In this document: piece by piece, positions 31,151 to 42,700 of the stretch | Position numbering within the stretch: the first letter of the stretch is position 1 | How the letters are laid out: the number at the start of each line of letters is the position of its first letter | Origin: Clytia hemisphaerica | Taxonomy: Eukaryota > Cnidaria > Hydrozoa > Leptothecata > Clytiidae | Reading direction: 5' to 3' | NCBI GenBank assembly: GCA_902728285.1 | Contig: CACVBU010000743.1 | Span: 1,087,068-1,151,067 of the forward strand | DNA: 64,000 bases | The notes under the pieces: generated by a model | Told to the model about the DNA's origin: nothing | Databases searched by the model: none | Seen by the model: only the letters and a program-made list of their open reading frames with translations | Translations under genes and position numbers: made by a program

Positions 31151-32503
31151 ACTTAATTTAACGCATTTTCATATGAATAGAATAATTGTTTTAAATTAAA
31201 AATTTAAGGGATTGTATGCATATCACAGTCATCAAAACAATCAGATTTCAAATTTTAATGTTTTTTTATAAAACTTTTAGGTATTTTAGAAATTATCGTA
31301 GAATTCATAACAAATTTTGTAGGACCTTATTTATTTCTTAAAGCAAATAGAAAGACAAATTTTTATCATGTATTTATCACAAAAAAATTGTTAAATTAAA
31401 AAAAACAAATAATGTTCTACTCTAACTTTAGGAAAATTACAAACTACCTTTTATGGCACGTTTTGACCTGCTAAAAGACTAACAAGAAGCCGGGGCGCCG
31501 TGAAGGTCCAGCTGACGTGGCAATAACCGAATGTCGTTCGTACCGGGTTCCTTAAGTGACGCAAAAAAATTTCCTTCCATTTCCCGAAATTTCGAAACTT
31601 TTGCCGCTTAGGGGATTCGAACCTACTATATACAAAGCCCCTATAATTAGAACGCCAGCGCCTTAACCACTCGGCCATCGAGTCACAACTGCAATACGGA
31701 GTTCAAAGTTCCTTATAAACATGGTATTTACTCCAAACTCTACCCGGGGGCTAAAACCCTAACCAGGGGTTAAGTCCCTTCCCCAACCCTAGCCCTAACC
31801 CTACCTGACCCTACCTGAAACAACCCTTTAATCTAACCGGGAAATTTCACTCTACTACCAATTCAATCCAAAACATAGGTCAAACATCGCACGGGTAGGC
31901 GAGGCAAAAATTCTAGATCGGCGGTTGGTTTAGTCTGGACTTGTTAATTTATTGCGCGCACAGGCTCCACAAAGACAAAATCTTTTCGATCAGTTGCTTT
32001 TTAAAGGTCCATTCTGCTGCGCGCTGGACCAATAAGTCAAAGGACAAATGTTTCAAGCCAATTCAAGAAGTATTTGTTCCTCTTGGCCATTTTTTCATGT
32101 GAAAATTCTCAATTTTATGTCTTGATTCGCGAATTTCCCATTAAATTTATGAAAGTAAATGTCATGAATTTCGCGATTTCACGTCCTCGCGAATTTTTTT
32201 GCTTGCGAAAGTTTGTACGCCTAAAGTACTGTTATTTGGGGTCTATTCACTGATGTATCCGGTATATATAATTAGTTTGTTTTGCTTTTTTCTGATCATG
32301 TGATTAAATTTCGAACCAATCCCAAGAGGAGTAATCTGAACAAAAAATTGAGCAAATCTATTTTAATCTTGTTATTGAAAAAGGAAAAAGCTAACAAAAT
32401 AATAGGCTTCCAGACGAGGGTTTTTTAAATGGACTATGGATTGACTACAGACAAAAATATTGATACCAAAATCTACTAATGGTCTTTAAAATGTTATTTG
32501 CCT
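31151..32503. other. Region downstream of PRORSD1
   Basis: No gene seen. A tRNA-like sequence lies at 31608-31685. Short telomere-like runs (CCCTAACCCTA) occur at about 31786-31805. A TTCGCGA-rich patch at 32115-32215 resembles 13055-13100 in reverse. Confidence 0.4.
31608..31685 (-). repeat. tRNA-Leu/Ser-like sequence
   Basis: On the minus strand GATGGCCGAGTGGTTAAGGC is a textbook class II (Leu/Ser) D arm, and GGTTCGAATCCCC a textbook box B, separated by a long variable region. The anticodon stem does not pair, so I call it a pseudogene or SINE head. Confidence 0.55.
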
Positions 32504-32512
32504 TTAATTTAG

Positions 32513-34392
32513 GAGGCCCGGAATTCCCGAGTTATTTTTTCCGAGGTAAAAAAAACGAGTTAAAAAAAACCGAGTTATCCCGAGTTATGACGTCATTTTT
32601 GGAATTTAGTGACGTCATTTTTCATTTCATAACTCGGTTTATTTTGCTTCCTTTAACTTTCCGAGTTATTTTCCATTTTTTAACTCGGGAATTTTTGCTT
32701 CCTTTAACTTTCCGAGTTATTTTCCATTTTTTAACTCGGGAATTTTTACTTCCTTTAACTTTCCGAGTTATTTTTCATTTTTTAACTCGAGAATTTTTGC
32801 TTCCTTTAGCTTTCCGAGTCATTTTTGAATTTTTAACTCGGGAATTTTTGCTTCCTTTAGCTTTCCGAGTTATTTTTCTTCATAAAAAACACCAGCTTTA
32901 ATCTATTGATCCCATACCAACCTAAATCAAAGACATAACCATCCATTACCAACTAGAAAAGCCTTAACCTGCTTAATAAAATGAATAATCAACAAACAAG
33001 TGAATAATTGAAAAGCAAGAACTGAAGTTAAAACCTGCTAGATAAACAAAGTGTAAGCCCTTCAAAAATATTACAGCATAAATAAAATCTCAAAAAATAC
33101 AGCAGGTAAGTGATGAGATAAAGCTATTTCAAAATTTATATTTCCTCCCTATTTTATTAAAGAATACTGTAAGTGACATGACAAGATTCTCAGAAAAATT
33201 CACTGAGTCCTTCCCACTTCGCTGTAAAAATTTTGAATGAATCACCAACGTTTCTTGAATCAATCATTTCACAGACTGTTCGTAGATTTTTATGAGAGAT
33301 GTTAAAAATTAATAAATAAAACTGTCCAGAGTGCATACACTCACCAAATCAACTTACAGAAAAACATTTGAAAGTTTCCCGCGCGCGTGTGACCTTTGCG
33401 AAACATTCGAATTATGAATTCGAATCTTTTTGTGTCATAAGGTGGGCATAAGCATAAGGCTCTAATTAGACTTGCGGGTAAAAAACATTCCGGGGGTCAA
33501 ATACGCTACTTTTTCAAAGTGGAAAGTCTTTAAATGTTGACCTGAAGGTATATTGTTATTCGAATGTTTACCCCCGTCTTTTTATAGAAATAATTCGAAC
33601 ATCAAACCCCATTCTGCGCAATGTGAAGTGAAAGATACTGGAAAATTTTACTTAAGCAACGAGGAAACTGCTAGTCGAGTTTTTTGTCACTCGTTGTCAC
33701 ACGTACAAAGAATAAACGTAACGTAAGCGAATGAATGAACACCAAATTTTCTCAAGAGGTCTCAAAGGTCTTAAGTAAAATTTTACGTGCATGTGAGAAC
33801 ATTTTTAGAAGCAGAAAAGTCGCCCTTGGCTTGGCACATCCCTGTGTTATTGAAAAACAATGGAGGGATCGTGTAAGACCCGTTTGGCTAGAAGCCCCGG
33901 GGATACTAGGGTTGCGAGCTGACGGGTATGTGTCGCAAAAATCGAGGAAAAAACTGATTTTTTCGGGATTTTGTGACCCTTATTGGAACTTTTGGCTGTT
34001 TTTACAAGCCAAAAAAAATGGAAAATAACTCGGAAAGCTAAAGGAAGTAAAAATTCCCGAGTTAAAAATTCAAAAATAACTCGGAAAGCTAAAGGAAGAA
34101 AAAATTCCCGAGTTAAAAAATGAAAAATAACTCGGAAAGTTATTAAAGGAAGCAAAAATTCCCGAGTTAAATAAAAAATGGAAAATAACTCGGAATGTTA
34201 AAGGAAGCAAAAATTCCCGAGTTAAAAAATGGAAAATAACTCGGAAAGTTAAAGGAAGCAAAATAAACCGAGTTATGAAATGAAAAATGTCGTCACTAAA
34301 TTCCAAAAATGACGTCATAACTCGGGATAACTCGGTTTTTTTTAACTCGGTTTTTTTAACTCGGAAAAAATAACTCGGGAATTCAGGGCCTC
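32513..34392. mobile_element. 1.88-kb element with 370-bp arms of CGAGTTA subrepeats, 9-bp duplication TTAATTTAG
   Basis: Termini GAGGCCCGGAATTCCCGAG and CTCGGGAATTCAGGGCCTC are inverted. TTAATTTAG is duplicated exactly at 32504-32512 and 34393-34401. Each arm contains five or six units of about 50 bp with TTAACTCGGGAATTTTTGCT and CCTTTAACTTTCCGAGTTAT. The 1.1-kb centre has no recognisable transposase. Architecture and duplication length suit a Mutator-like or foldback element. Confidence 0.88.
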
Positions 34393-34498
34393 TTAATTTA
34401 GGATGAGAGAAAGTGAAAGCAAGCAAATACAGTAGAGTCTCTTTAACTCAAACCACTATAAATGTAATGTCTCCTTAACTCGAACAATTTTTATGGTC

Positions 34499-34978
34499 CT
34501 CGGGTAAATTAATGCGTGTCCAAATTTTCGTCAATTTTTCGAAGGCAATTCCACCCCTCCTAGCATAATAAATTATACCTTTAAAGAGATGTAGAACATG
34601 AAAGTCGGTGTTACTTAAATTTAGATTTTGCCAATTTTGCGAAAAATCGCAAAAACCAAAAAATGCTGACATCAGCAAAATTTGAAAAAAAGGATTATGC
34701 AAAAGTGTTTTTATTAATGATATGCAACTTTGGTCCAAATTTCATGTTTATACCATTAGCCAAACTGGAGTTATTTAAAAAACAAATTTTGCTGACGTCA
34801 GCATTTTTTGGTTTTTGCGATTTTTCGCAAAATTGGCAAAATCTAAATTTAAGTAACACCGATTTCCATGTTCTACATCGTAATGCACTTTTTTAAAGGT
34901 ATAATTTATTATGCTAGGAGGGGTGGAATTGCCTCCGAGAAATTGACGAAAATTTGGACACGCATTAATTTACCCGAG
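34499..34978. mobile_element. 480-bp snapback element
   Basis: Arms of about 190 bp run from CTCGGGTAAATTAATGCGTG to its reverse complement at 34959-34978 and are highly similar. The loop is about 100 bp. No target duplication was recognised. An open frame appearing in both arms is a by-product of the symmetry. Confidence 0.75.
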
Positions 34979-35684
34979 CCTTTAGTGTGTCTTGTAAACA
35001 TTATCCCGTGTTTGTTCGAGTATTTTAATTTTCCTCTTTTGAAATTGGATGGTCTACAAAATTCTTTTCCTCTCCCTCAAAACAACCAATTTTAAGCAAA
35101 AAAGAATCAAATTATCCGGCTAAAATATTAGTCCCCTCAAAAATTAAAAAGAAAGTGCTAACCCAGCAAAATAAGATCTCGCCAAAATAAATCTATTTTT
35201 ACATAATTTACAATTTTTCTCAAAGACGTTCAATTTACGCTGTCATTATCCAAATTTAGTTCTGGCCAAAATCTATTTCCTAAAATGTGAATTGATTTTG
35301 AGTTTTATCTACCATTTTACATTGCCTCTTATCTAGTCAAAAGCCATTGAATAATGCCAAAAAGGGCATAGGTGTAAAAGACCGCTAAGGTAGAAATCAT
35401 GGATCAATATCAATAAAGGAATTTTAAACAAAACCTGCCAAAATAACTTCAAATTGTATATCATTCCTTAAATTACAATTGTGTCGAATCTGTCAACAAA
35501 AAGGCTAAATTAGTACTAGTAATCTCATGGTTATAAGGGAAATTCGGGATAAATTTCCCGAGGTCAATTTTGAAATTTTTTGAAATTTCCCGAGTGCAAC
35601 GAGGGAAATTTAAAACATTTCGAAATTTGACCGAGGGTAATTTATCCAGAATTTCACGAAAACAAGCATGGGATTCCTGGTTAA
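34979..35684. other. Non-coding, with an imperfect hairpin
   Basis: An imperfect inverted repeat at about 35545-35655 (GGGATAAATTTCCCGAGGTC against GACCGAGGGTAATTTATCC) is the only structure seen. No gene. Confidence 0.4.
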
Positions 35685-36014
35685 TCTCATGGTTTGGATT
35701 GAAATTCTAACAATTTTGAAAGACGTCAATTTAACACTGGAAATCAATCTGAAAATTTAAAAAGAGGTCTCAAAAAAGTCATAGAAACGCGAATCGAGTT
35801 TTAATTGGATAGTATTCCATTTACTTAAGCCTTTGAAGTTAGTAAGAAAGTCGAAAAAGGTGATGAATTTCCAAACGATGAAAATTTCACTTTTACGGGA
35901 AATTACAAAATCTAGGAGGGAAATTACAAAAGCTAGGAGGGAAATTACAAGTTCGCGGGAAATTACAAATTAACGTAAGCAGAAACGTCAATCGAATTTC
36001 AATCAACCATGAGA
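35685..36014. mobile_element. 330-bp miniature element with TTAA duplication
   Basis: Ends TCTCATGGTTTGGATTGAAA and TTTCAATCAACCATGAGA are inverted repeats flanked by TTAA at 35681-35684 and 36015-36018. TTAA targets are typical of piggyBac- and Kolobok-type elements. A GGGAAATTACAA motif repeats four times near 35899-35965. Confidence 0.8.
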
Positions 36015-36179
36015 TTAAGGCTCGAAATGAATGAAATATTATAAAGTCAATATTACAATAAGAACATTTAAGCCTGAAAATTTCAAAAAAATTTAAGAGC
36101 AGCCTAGCCTGAGCCAGAATTTACAGTTTCGCACAAAAAGGGTATGTACAAATTTGCGGGGCTGAATGTTTCCAGATTT

Positions 36180-36492
36180 ACACGCCCTTCTCACAGACCC
36201 GGTGGGATTTCTTCAGCCATTAGGGCTAAGTAAAATAACGGACCGAAACCCGATGGGGATTGATATTCCAATGTTTTTTCATGGCTGGGGTTTTGTATTT
36301 TATTGTTTTCAAACCAGAAAGTTCAGTGGCGATGAAGAAATAGCCCAGTATTTTGCCGTGAGGATTTTCTTATCCGATTATTTTCAGCGGGGACAAAAAT
36401 TATAGCATAATTTTCCAGCAATTATAGCATAATTTTCCAGCGGGGACGATATTTTGGCCAATTTTTTCAGTGGGTCTGTGAGAAGGGGGTGT
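36180..36492. mobile_element. 313-bp miniature element with 6-bp duplication AGATTT
   Basis: Ends ACACGCCCTTCTCACAGACC and GGTCTGTGAGAAGGGGGTGT are inverted. AGATTT is duplicated at 36174-36179 and 36493-36498. A homologous diverged copy is at about 56205-56455. Confidence 0.85.
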
Positions 36493-37852
36493 AGATTTCA
36501 TTCAAAATTATATTTTTGTCGACCGACAGAATGACCCGTAAAAGAATTAAGCAATCAATGGTGAGAATTAATGTATTCAATTCGATTCATATTAATTTAG
36601 TAAGAAATCATGTAATTCTTCTAAAAATTCTAAAAATAAATACAATAAACCAGCCGAGGCTGGAAGGTCAGCCAATAGAGCTTAGCTAGATAGCTTTAAT
36701 AAGTGGGTTAACAGATGTAAGAGATGTACTGAAACAGAGTAGACTAAAAATGTTGAATACTGTAATGTACAAAATGTGAAACATTTGATAACAAGCCTGA
36801 GAGCTCCTTCACACCTCCCCCCCCCCACGAGAAATTCAAAGTATACTTCTCTTTAGCATTGTAGCACTGTTTTTATGACATCAAACAATTAAGCTATAGT
36901 TCATTACTATAAAATAAAAGAGAAACATAGTGTAATTAAACTTTTTGTTAATTTCATTCCAGTCAGTTATGATACATTTTTTCTGTTCGATGTAGACAAT
37001 ATCCATATCTGACCAAAGTGTTATACTAGAAATAAATAAGAAAATTGCCAAAACGTCAGAAACTGTACTTTTTGTTTTACTTGATAAAACTCCAATTTCA
37101 CTTTAAACTAACAAGCTACAAACTTTAAGTCACAAAGCGCAAACTCCAGAAAAACACAATTTGCATCAAAAACTTTACAAAACGTAGTTCATATTTATAA
37201 CATTTCAACAGGAACTGTATTTTGGTAGACTTGGTCAAATTACAGAAACCATTTATCAGTTGTCTGCAAGGGCAATGAGGTACGTAAAAACTGACTGCTA
37301 TTCAGTCAAAGCCAAATTTGGCAAGGTCAGAAAAACATAATTTGCATCCAGTCTGCGTAAATAAATTTTGTAGTTTAGTCGCAAATGATAATCGAAAGCA
37401 AAACTTAAAATTCATAACTATGCGGGTAAGCTCATTTTTCCCCCGTTTTGCTTTAAAACTCCCTTTGATTGGTCTATGAATTGGGCGATCGCCTTACCGC
37501 CTTAGCGGAATAAACACACAACCATAATAAATAAATTCAACAAGGCAGCGAAGTAGTCCTCTCTTCTGTGCCAAGCACTGGCAGTGTTTTTTAAACTTTA
37601 AAACAATGTTAAATGAAGACCAGATGGATCTGTTGTTGTGTAACTTGGCGATATAATTCATTAAATTCTAGAAACCATTTTTCATAACTTTCTGCAGTCC
37701 GCTTTCTGCAAGTCTGATAAGAGATATGTATAAACTGTTATCGCCATTCATTCCATTCCATTATTGGTCAAAACGTGCGCCAAAGTTAGGAAAGGTTAGA
37801 AAAACACAATCTGCGTCCGTAACTGCATGAAAAATAGTTTGATCAATTTCAA
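36493..37852. repeat. Degenerate repeats of ATTTGCATCC and AACTGTA units
   Basis: Segments near 37030, 37150-37270, 37330-37370, 37660-37720 and 37800-37860 share AAAACACAATTTGCATCC, AACTGTA and CAAATTCCAGAAACCATTT in the same order. That suggests an ancient tandem array with units of about 200-300 bp. It runs into the 1-kb repeat at 37853-38885, which contains one more unit at 38300-38390. Confidence 0.55.
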
Positions 37853-38885
37853 CAAGAACTGTATATATCAATATTAATATAATTGATCAAATTCCAAAGA
37901 CCATTTGTCATAATTTTGCAAGTCCAATAATAGGAGATGTGATGTCATCATTTGGTTCCCGTCATCTGACCGACCCTGATTTACAGTCAGCAGGTAGAGT
38001 TGGAGAGTCGGAAAGCTTTTCCGCTGCTTTGCTGGATTTCCACTGTCGACCTCTGCACGCTCTGTGTTTACAAGTTTTCAAATCGAAGTAGCGAGCCACA
38101 TGCTAATGGAGAGTAAACCGAAAACCAGTTTATCCACGGTTTCTCAATTTCTTAATTCGGATCAGTCCACACGACAGATTCCCTTTCAACAAGATGTAGC
38201 TGCTTCTTAAAAGAAAAATATTTTCAACCGAATGACCGAACGACCCCCACTTTTTAAAGTAGAAATGACGGGAACCAAACAATTTTTTTGCGATTCGCCT
38301 TTTTAGTCTAAAAAAGCACAATTGCATCCAGTCTTTATCAAATTTAGACAGTAGCTGTACTTTTGTAAACTTTATCAAATTCCAATAACATTATAACACC
38401 ATCAATCCCACCTAGAGGCAAACAAGAAAAATATGTTTTTATTGCAAAAACTAATAAAAGCAGCAATAAAAAGTATCAGAAAATTCAACATAAACAAAAA
38501 CTTGAGCAAACGGCTTTAAAGCTTCAAAAGATATAGAAAAAGAGTCCCCTTGATGAAAATCATGTGTTTGATTTGCCGAGTTAAAAAATAAATGACAGAA
38601 ATTGAAGCTTGCAACAGATTTATACTGGAAATACTTTGGTACAACACTGACTTTTATCACATCTGACTATCGCTTGAGCCGCCATCTTGAAACACCACAT
38701 TATGATCTGTTAAAACAACGTACGCTAAAAGTACCCAAAAAGTTAACCCGATCGGAAGAAAGTTGAGAAATCAAAGTGAGCACATTATGATCTGTAAAAA
38801 CAACGTACGCTAAAAGTACCCAAAAAGTTAACCCGATCGGAAGAAAGTTTAGAAATCAAAGTGAGATCGGAAAATCGGATTTTTT
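37853..38885. repeat. 1-kb dispersed repeat, copy 1
   Basis: This segment is present in inverted orientation at 63060-64000. Shared landmarks include GTCATCATTTGGTTCCCGTC, TTTCCGCTGCTTTGCTGG and AACCCGATCGGAAGAAAGTT. Here the last 85 bp are tandemly duplicated (38695-38779 and 38781-38865); the other copy has a single unit. Open frames in both copies are not recognisable proteins. Confidence 0.85.
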
Positions 38886-39721
38886 TTTTGCCGTCTTATG
38901 ATGGAAGTAGTAGTAGAAGAAAATTTTACCTATTTGAATGCTCAGCTTAGGCTGACCAATAAACTGTAACATGCAACAAAAGAAAAAAAAATGGGCAAGT
39001 TTCATTTCAGTTAATTTTTGAGAAGGGTACAAATTGGGCTTATTTCTCCCACAACAAAATTTCAGATTATAACAGACCAATACCGATTTTGAAAGCAATT
39101 ATGAATAGATAAAATTGTAAATTAATTTTTACAAAATATAAACAATAAAAAAAGGTTATAGTTTGAAATTTTAAGTGATATATAAAAATATTTTTAGTTT
39201 TATCAGTGAAAACCTGGTTAAAATTAATAATTAAGGAAAATTCTTTTCATTCTTTCAGTAAATGAGATTTTTGATGTAAATTTTACAATTTCTAAAACGA
39301 AACCGAACAGTAATCCATGATAAAATTGTGATCGCCAATTATCATTGGAAATTACCGATACATTCCTTTACACACTAGATAAGACAGGCTAACTGCTTAC
39401 ACTTTTCCCGTGAAACTGTGTCCAGTTTTATGGTTGACTAGTTCACCTTGTTATTTTCCATTCTACCTCCGATTTTAGAACTTTCGAATTTCAAAACATT
39501 TAAATCGCGGTGTTGACGTCCAAAATTGAAAACAAGATGGTGGAATAGTCAGCTCAAATCTGGACACGCTTCCTTTTAATTTGAGAAACCCGACCCCGTC
39601 AAATAATTATGGAACAGTGTTGGAAATAAATAAAAAAGTCCCTTAGAAATTAATCGAAAAGAACAATTGATCCTTTGCAATGCGACCGAAAAAGAGATCA
39701 CTAAATAAACTTTTTTTAAAT
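38886..39721. other. Spacer beyond the 3' end of the ANKRD27-like gene
   Basis: AT-rich non-coding sequence between the 1-kb repeat and the stop codon of the minus-strand gene. It probably includes its 3' UTR. Confidence 0.4.
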
Positions 39722-42700
39722 TTATTCAAAATCCTGTTGAGGCGAAGAAGGGGCAGGTTCGCCTTCAAAGAAATGATTATCTTTTTTCAGAGTCTCTTCA
39801 ATGCTATTCCTCGAAACCAATCTCGGTCTCGATGGCCTGACGTCATCACCAACATCCTGTATTGCCTCGCTAAGCAATTCAGGTATTAAGTCAGAATCGG
39901 GATGATTTTGTTGTATCCCATAGCAACCGTCTGCTTGATCACATGGCTCATTCTCAACATCGATTATCACTAAATTCTCTTCAAATTCTTCATCAGCGCT
40001 TTCCGAATGCAAATCTTTCTCAAACCAATCATCGAATCCGTCACGTGATTCATCTCCCGAAGGATCTTGGGTAATATTGTTTTCTTTATAGTCTTCGCCA
40101 GCGCTGAGCAACTGAACGTTACCTGTTGGTTTAGGTAACCGAGGCAAATCTCCTATTTTCGTAGGTGAACGAGATAAACCATCGGTTTGATCGGGTAAGC
40201 GAGACAAATCGTTCATTTCTTTGGGCACTCGAGACAAATTGTCTGCTATTTTAGATAGTAGAGACAAATCTTTTGAATCATCATGACAACTTGTATTTTC
40301 ACTTTCGTTTTCGTCAAAAATGGAGGAAGAGTGATCAGAGTTTGTTGTGACGTCAGATGAAAAGGAAGTGGATTTTTGGCGCTCTGAGAATGGTGTTCGC
40401 AAATTGGTTTGATCGAAACTTTGTATGGACATCTAAATGGTCAAGATTAAATGGAATTATATTGCAAGAATTGCCAAAGTACATATTTTGAATAAGAGTC
40501 AGGGGGCTTGAGTATGCTTAGGCTATACTAACAAAACAGCGATGGGATTTTCCAGAAAGAATTTGAATTAGTAGGGCGGAGAATATAACATTTTTTAGAA
40601 ATTTACCCCCCCCCCCCGGACATCGTGAATTTTGACCCCCGGACAGCAGGTCTGACCCCCCGGACAACCATCAGCTTACCCCCCTGGACATTCAAAATAA
40701 TCCTCAAACCGAGCAAAATTACCCCAAAACAGAGCAAGCTTACCCCCCGGACAGGTAAACTTTGTAGATTTTTCACTACCCCCGGACACTATATCCTCCA
40801 CCCCCATGTACGGATATCTGGAAGAGCCTAATCTGTTTCTGCTATTGGTTATAAAGGGAAAACTTCCGTCGGTACGTTGGGTGGATGATTTGATTATTGA
40901 ATATTGAAGAATCGAAAAGGAATAATCAGATTTTAAAAAGTATGGCTATTATATTTGATGCGTGTGTACTTAAAGATAACATTAATAAAATTACCATGGT
41001 TTTGTGCGAAGTTAACCACAAAGAACTTTTGTCCAACGTTGAAGCTCTTCGTAAACTCTTCCTCCTAAAATGTAAAATGATAAACCATGTTTCCCGCATC
41101 AAAGAATAGATAATTGTCAAAAAAACTGGACAGAGTGAAATAAGTAAAGTAATTGATCTGGTCTTGCAGTTGATATGCGAAAAAGTAAACCAGATTTTTT
41201 TTTTGAGGTTTCATTCAACGAGTTACAGTCAAAGGTTAGAAGCGAATCTTCAATTCCTAAAGTGTCGAATTCGCGCCTTCGGACGAAAGATTGAATCTAG
41301 AGTTTTCTCCGTTTTCACGTTGGACGAAATCTGGTGGTAAATGTTTCTTTCAATCTAAAATCACCACCATAATATTTGGCACAAAAGGAGGATCCCCCTC
41401 CAAAACTTTAAAACCTCAAGTGATTTTTAAGTGCTTGAAAGTACAGTAGGAAAGTAGAGTTTTAACTCTGAGTTTTAACATTAGACCTTCAAGAATCCCA
41501 GGATCTAAAAGCTCAAAAATGTTCCAATATGGCTGAAAATATAACATGAAAGCCAATTAACCCCTCCCAAATTGAAAAATCCGAGAAACTTTACAATACC
41601 CAAAATTGCAAATATATTTCGGCGCTGATTGTATACTTGTATGAAACACACGTGGGTCTCCTACGAAATAAATTGTCCTACCTAGGAGATTCGCATACAA
41701 CCTTTAGCAATATCACTGTCTATCAATCAATGTCTCTGGGTGCTTTAAGACTGATTAAAGCACTGAAAGAGATTAAAGGCTTTGTTTTTTAATAAGAGTG
41801 ATGTCGTTTGCTTACTCATCGATTTAATTTACAAGCTTTTTAACATTGGATTGACACGGATGTGGAGCAAGATTGGTCAGAAAGAGAAAAAGAAACAGCA
41901 CAATATAACAATAGAAAGACACTGTACTGATATGAAATATGTGTCTGATATGAAACGGGAACACTTATGTAAAAATAAAACCTTCAAGGTGCTGAATGAG
42001 AGAAAACAAATGGATGAATAAAGCTAGAAATAATAGAATTCACAATTCTCAAGACCAAGAACCTAGGAAATATTTCCATCTCTAATGGTATCCACCCAAC
42101 CATTAAGTATGGGTAAACCTTGTGGGTACCGTCGAAAGAAGATAACAAACTGACCTATCAAATGATTTTATTCCATCAGCCACCTGTCTCAGCATAACTA
42201 TATCATGATGCTCCAGCGCTGCAAATAAATCATTGACCGTGTTTTTACGAGCAAACATTTCCTTCTTATCCAGCTTCGGTCTTCCGGTTGAAGCATTACC
42301 GCTTATCGCCATGACAGGATTCTGGCTAGTTACCGCTGCCTGATCACGGCTAGTCGGTGTTGTATGAGGATTGGGGCTAGATGTTGCGACGAGAGATTGG
42401 TCTTTGAACAATGAAGGGTCTTGCTCATCCGTGAAGTCAACTTTTGCACCTATAAACATGATAAGAAAACGAGTAAGAAAAGCTACTCTAAAGGCAACTC
42501 TTTTTTAAACCCTTAACTATACTAAGCTTTATCAGGTGTCGTTTTTTAATATGCCATTTCACGATCGAAATGAATCAAGGACTGATTGCACTTTCATGAC
42601 AGCTTCCCGTTGATTAGAGGCAAAACATCTACAGTTTTAGATCAACAGAAAGTTCGATATCATAGCGCGGTTGTCTTGATTACCCATCATGTTTTTCGAC

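Noticed and set aside
31608-31685. A functional tRNA-Leu or tRNA-Ser gene
   Set aside because: Box A and B are excellent, but the anticodon stem does not pair and the acceptor strands do not close.
32479-32901. 140-residue open frame with repeated FPSYF/REFLLPLTF-like units
   Set aside because: It reads through the subterminal repeats of the 32513-34392 element, and a mirror frame exists in the other arm (34070-34426).
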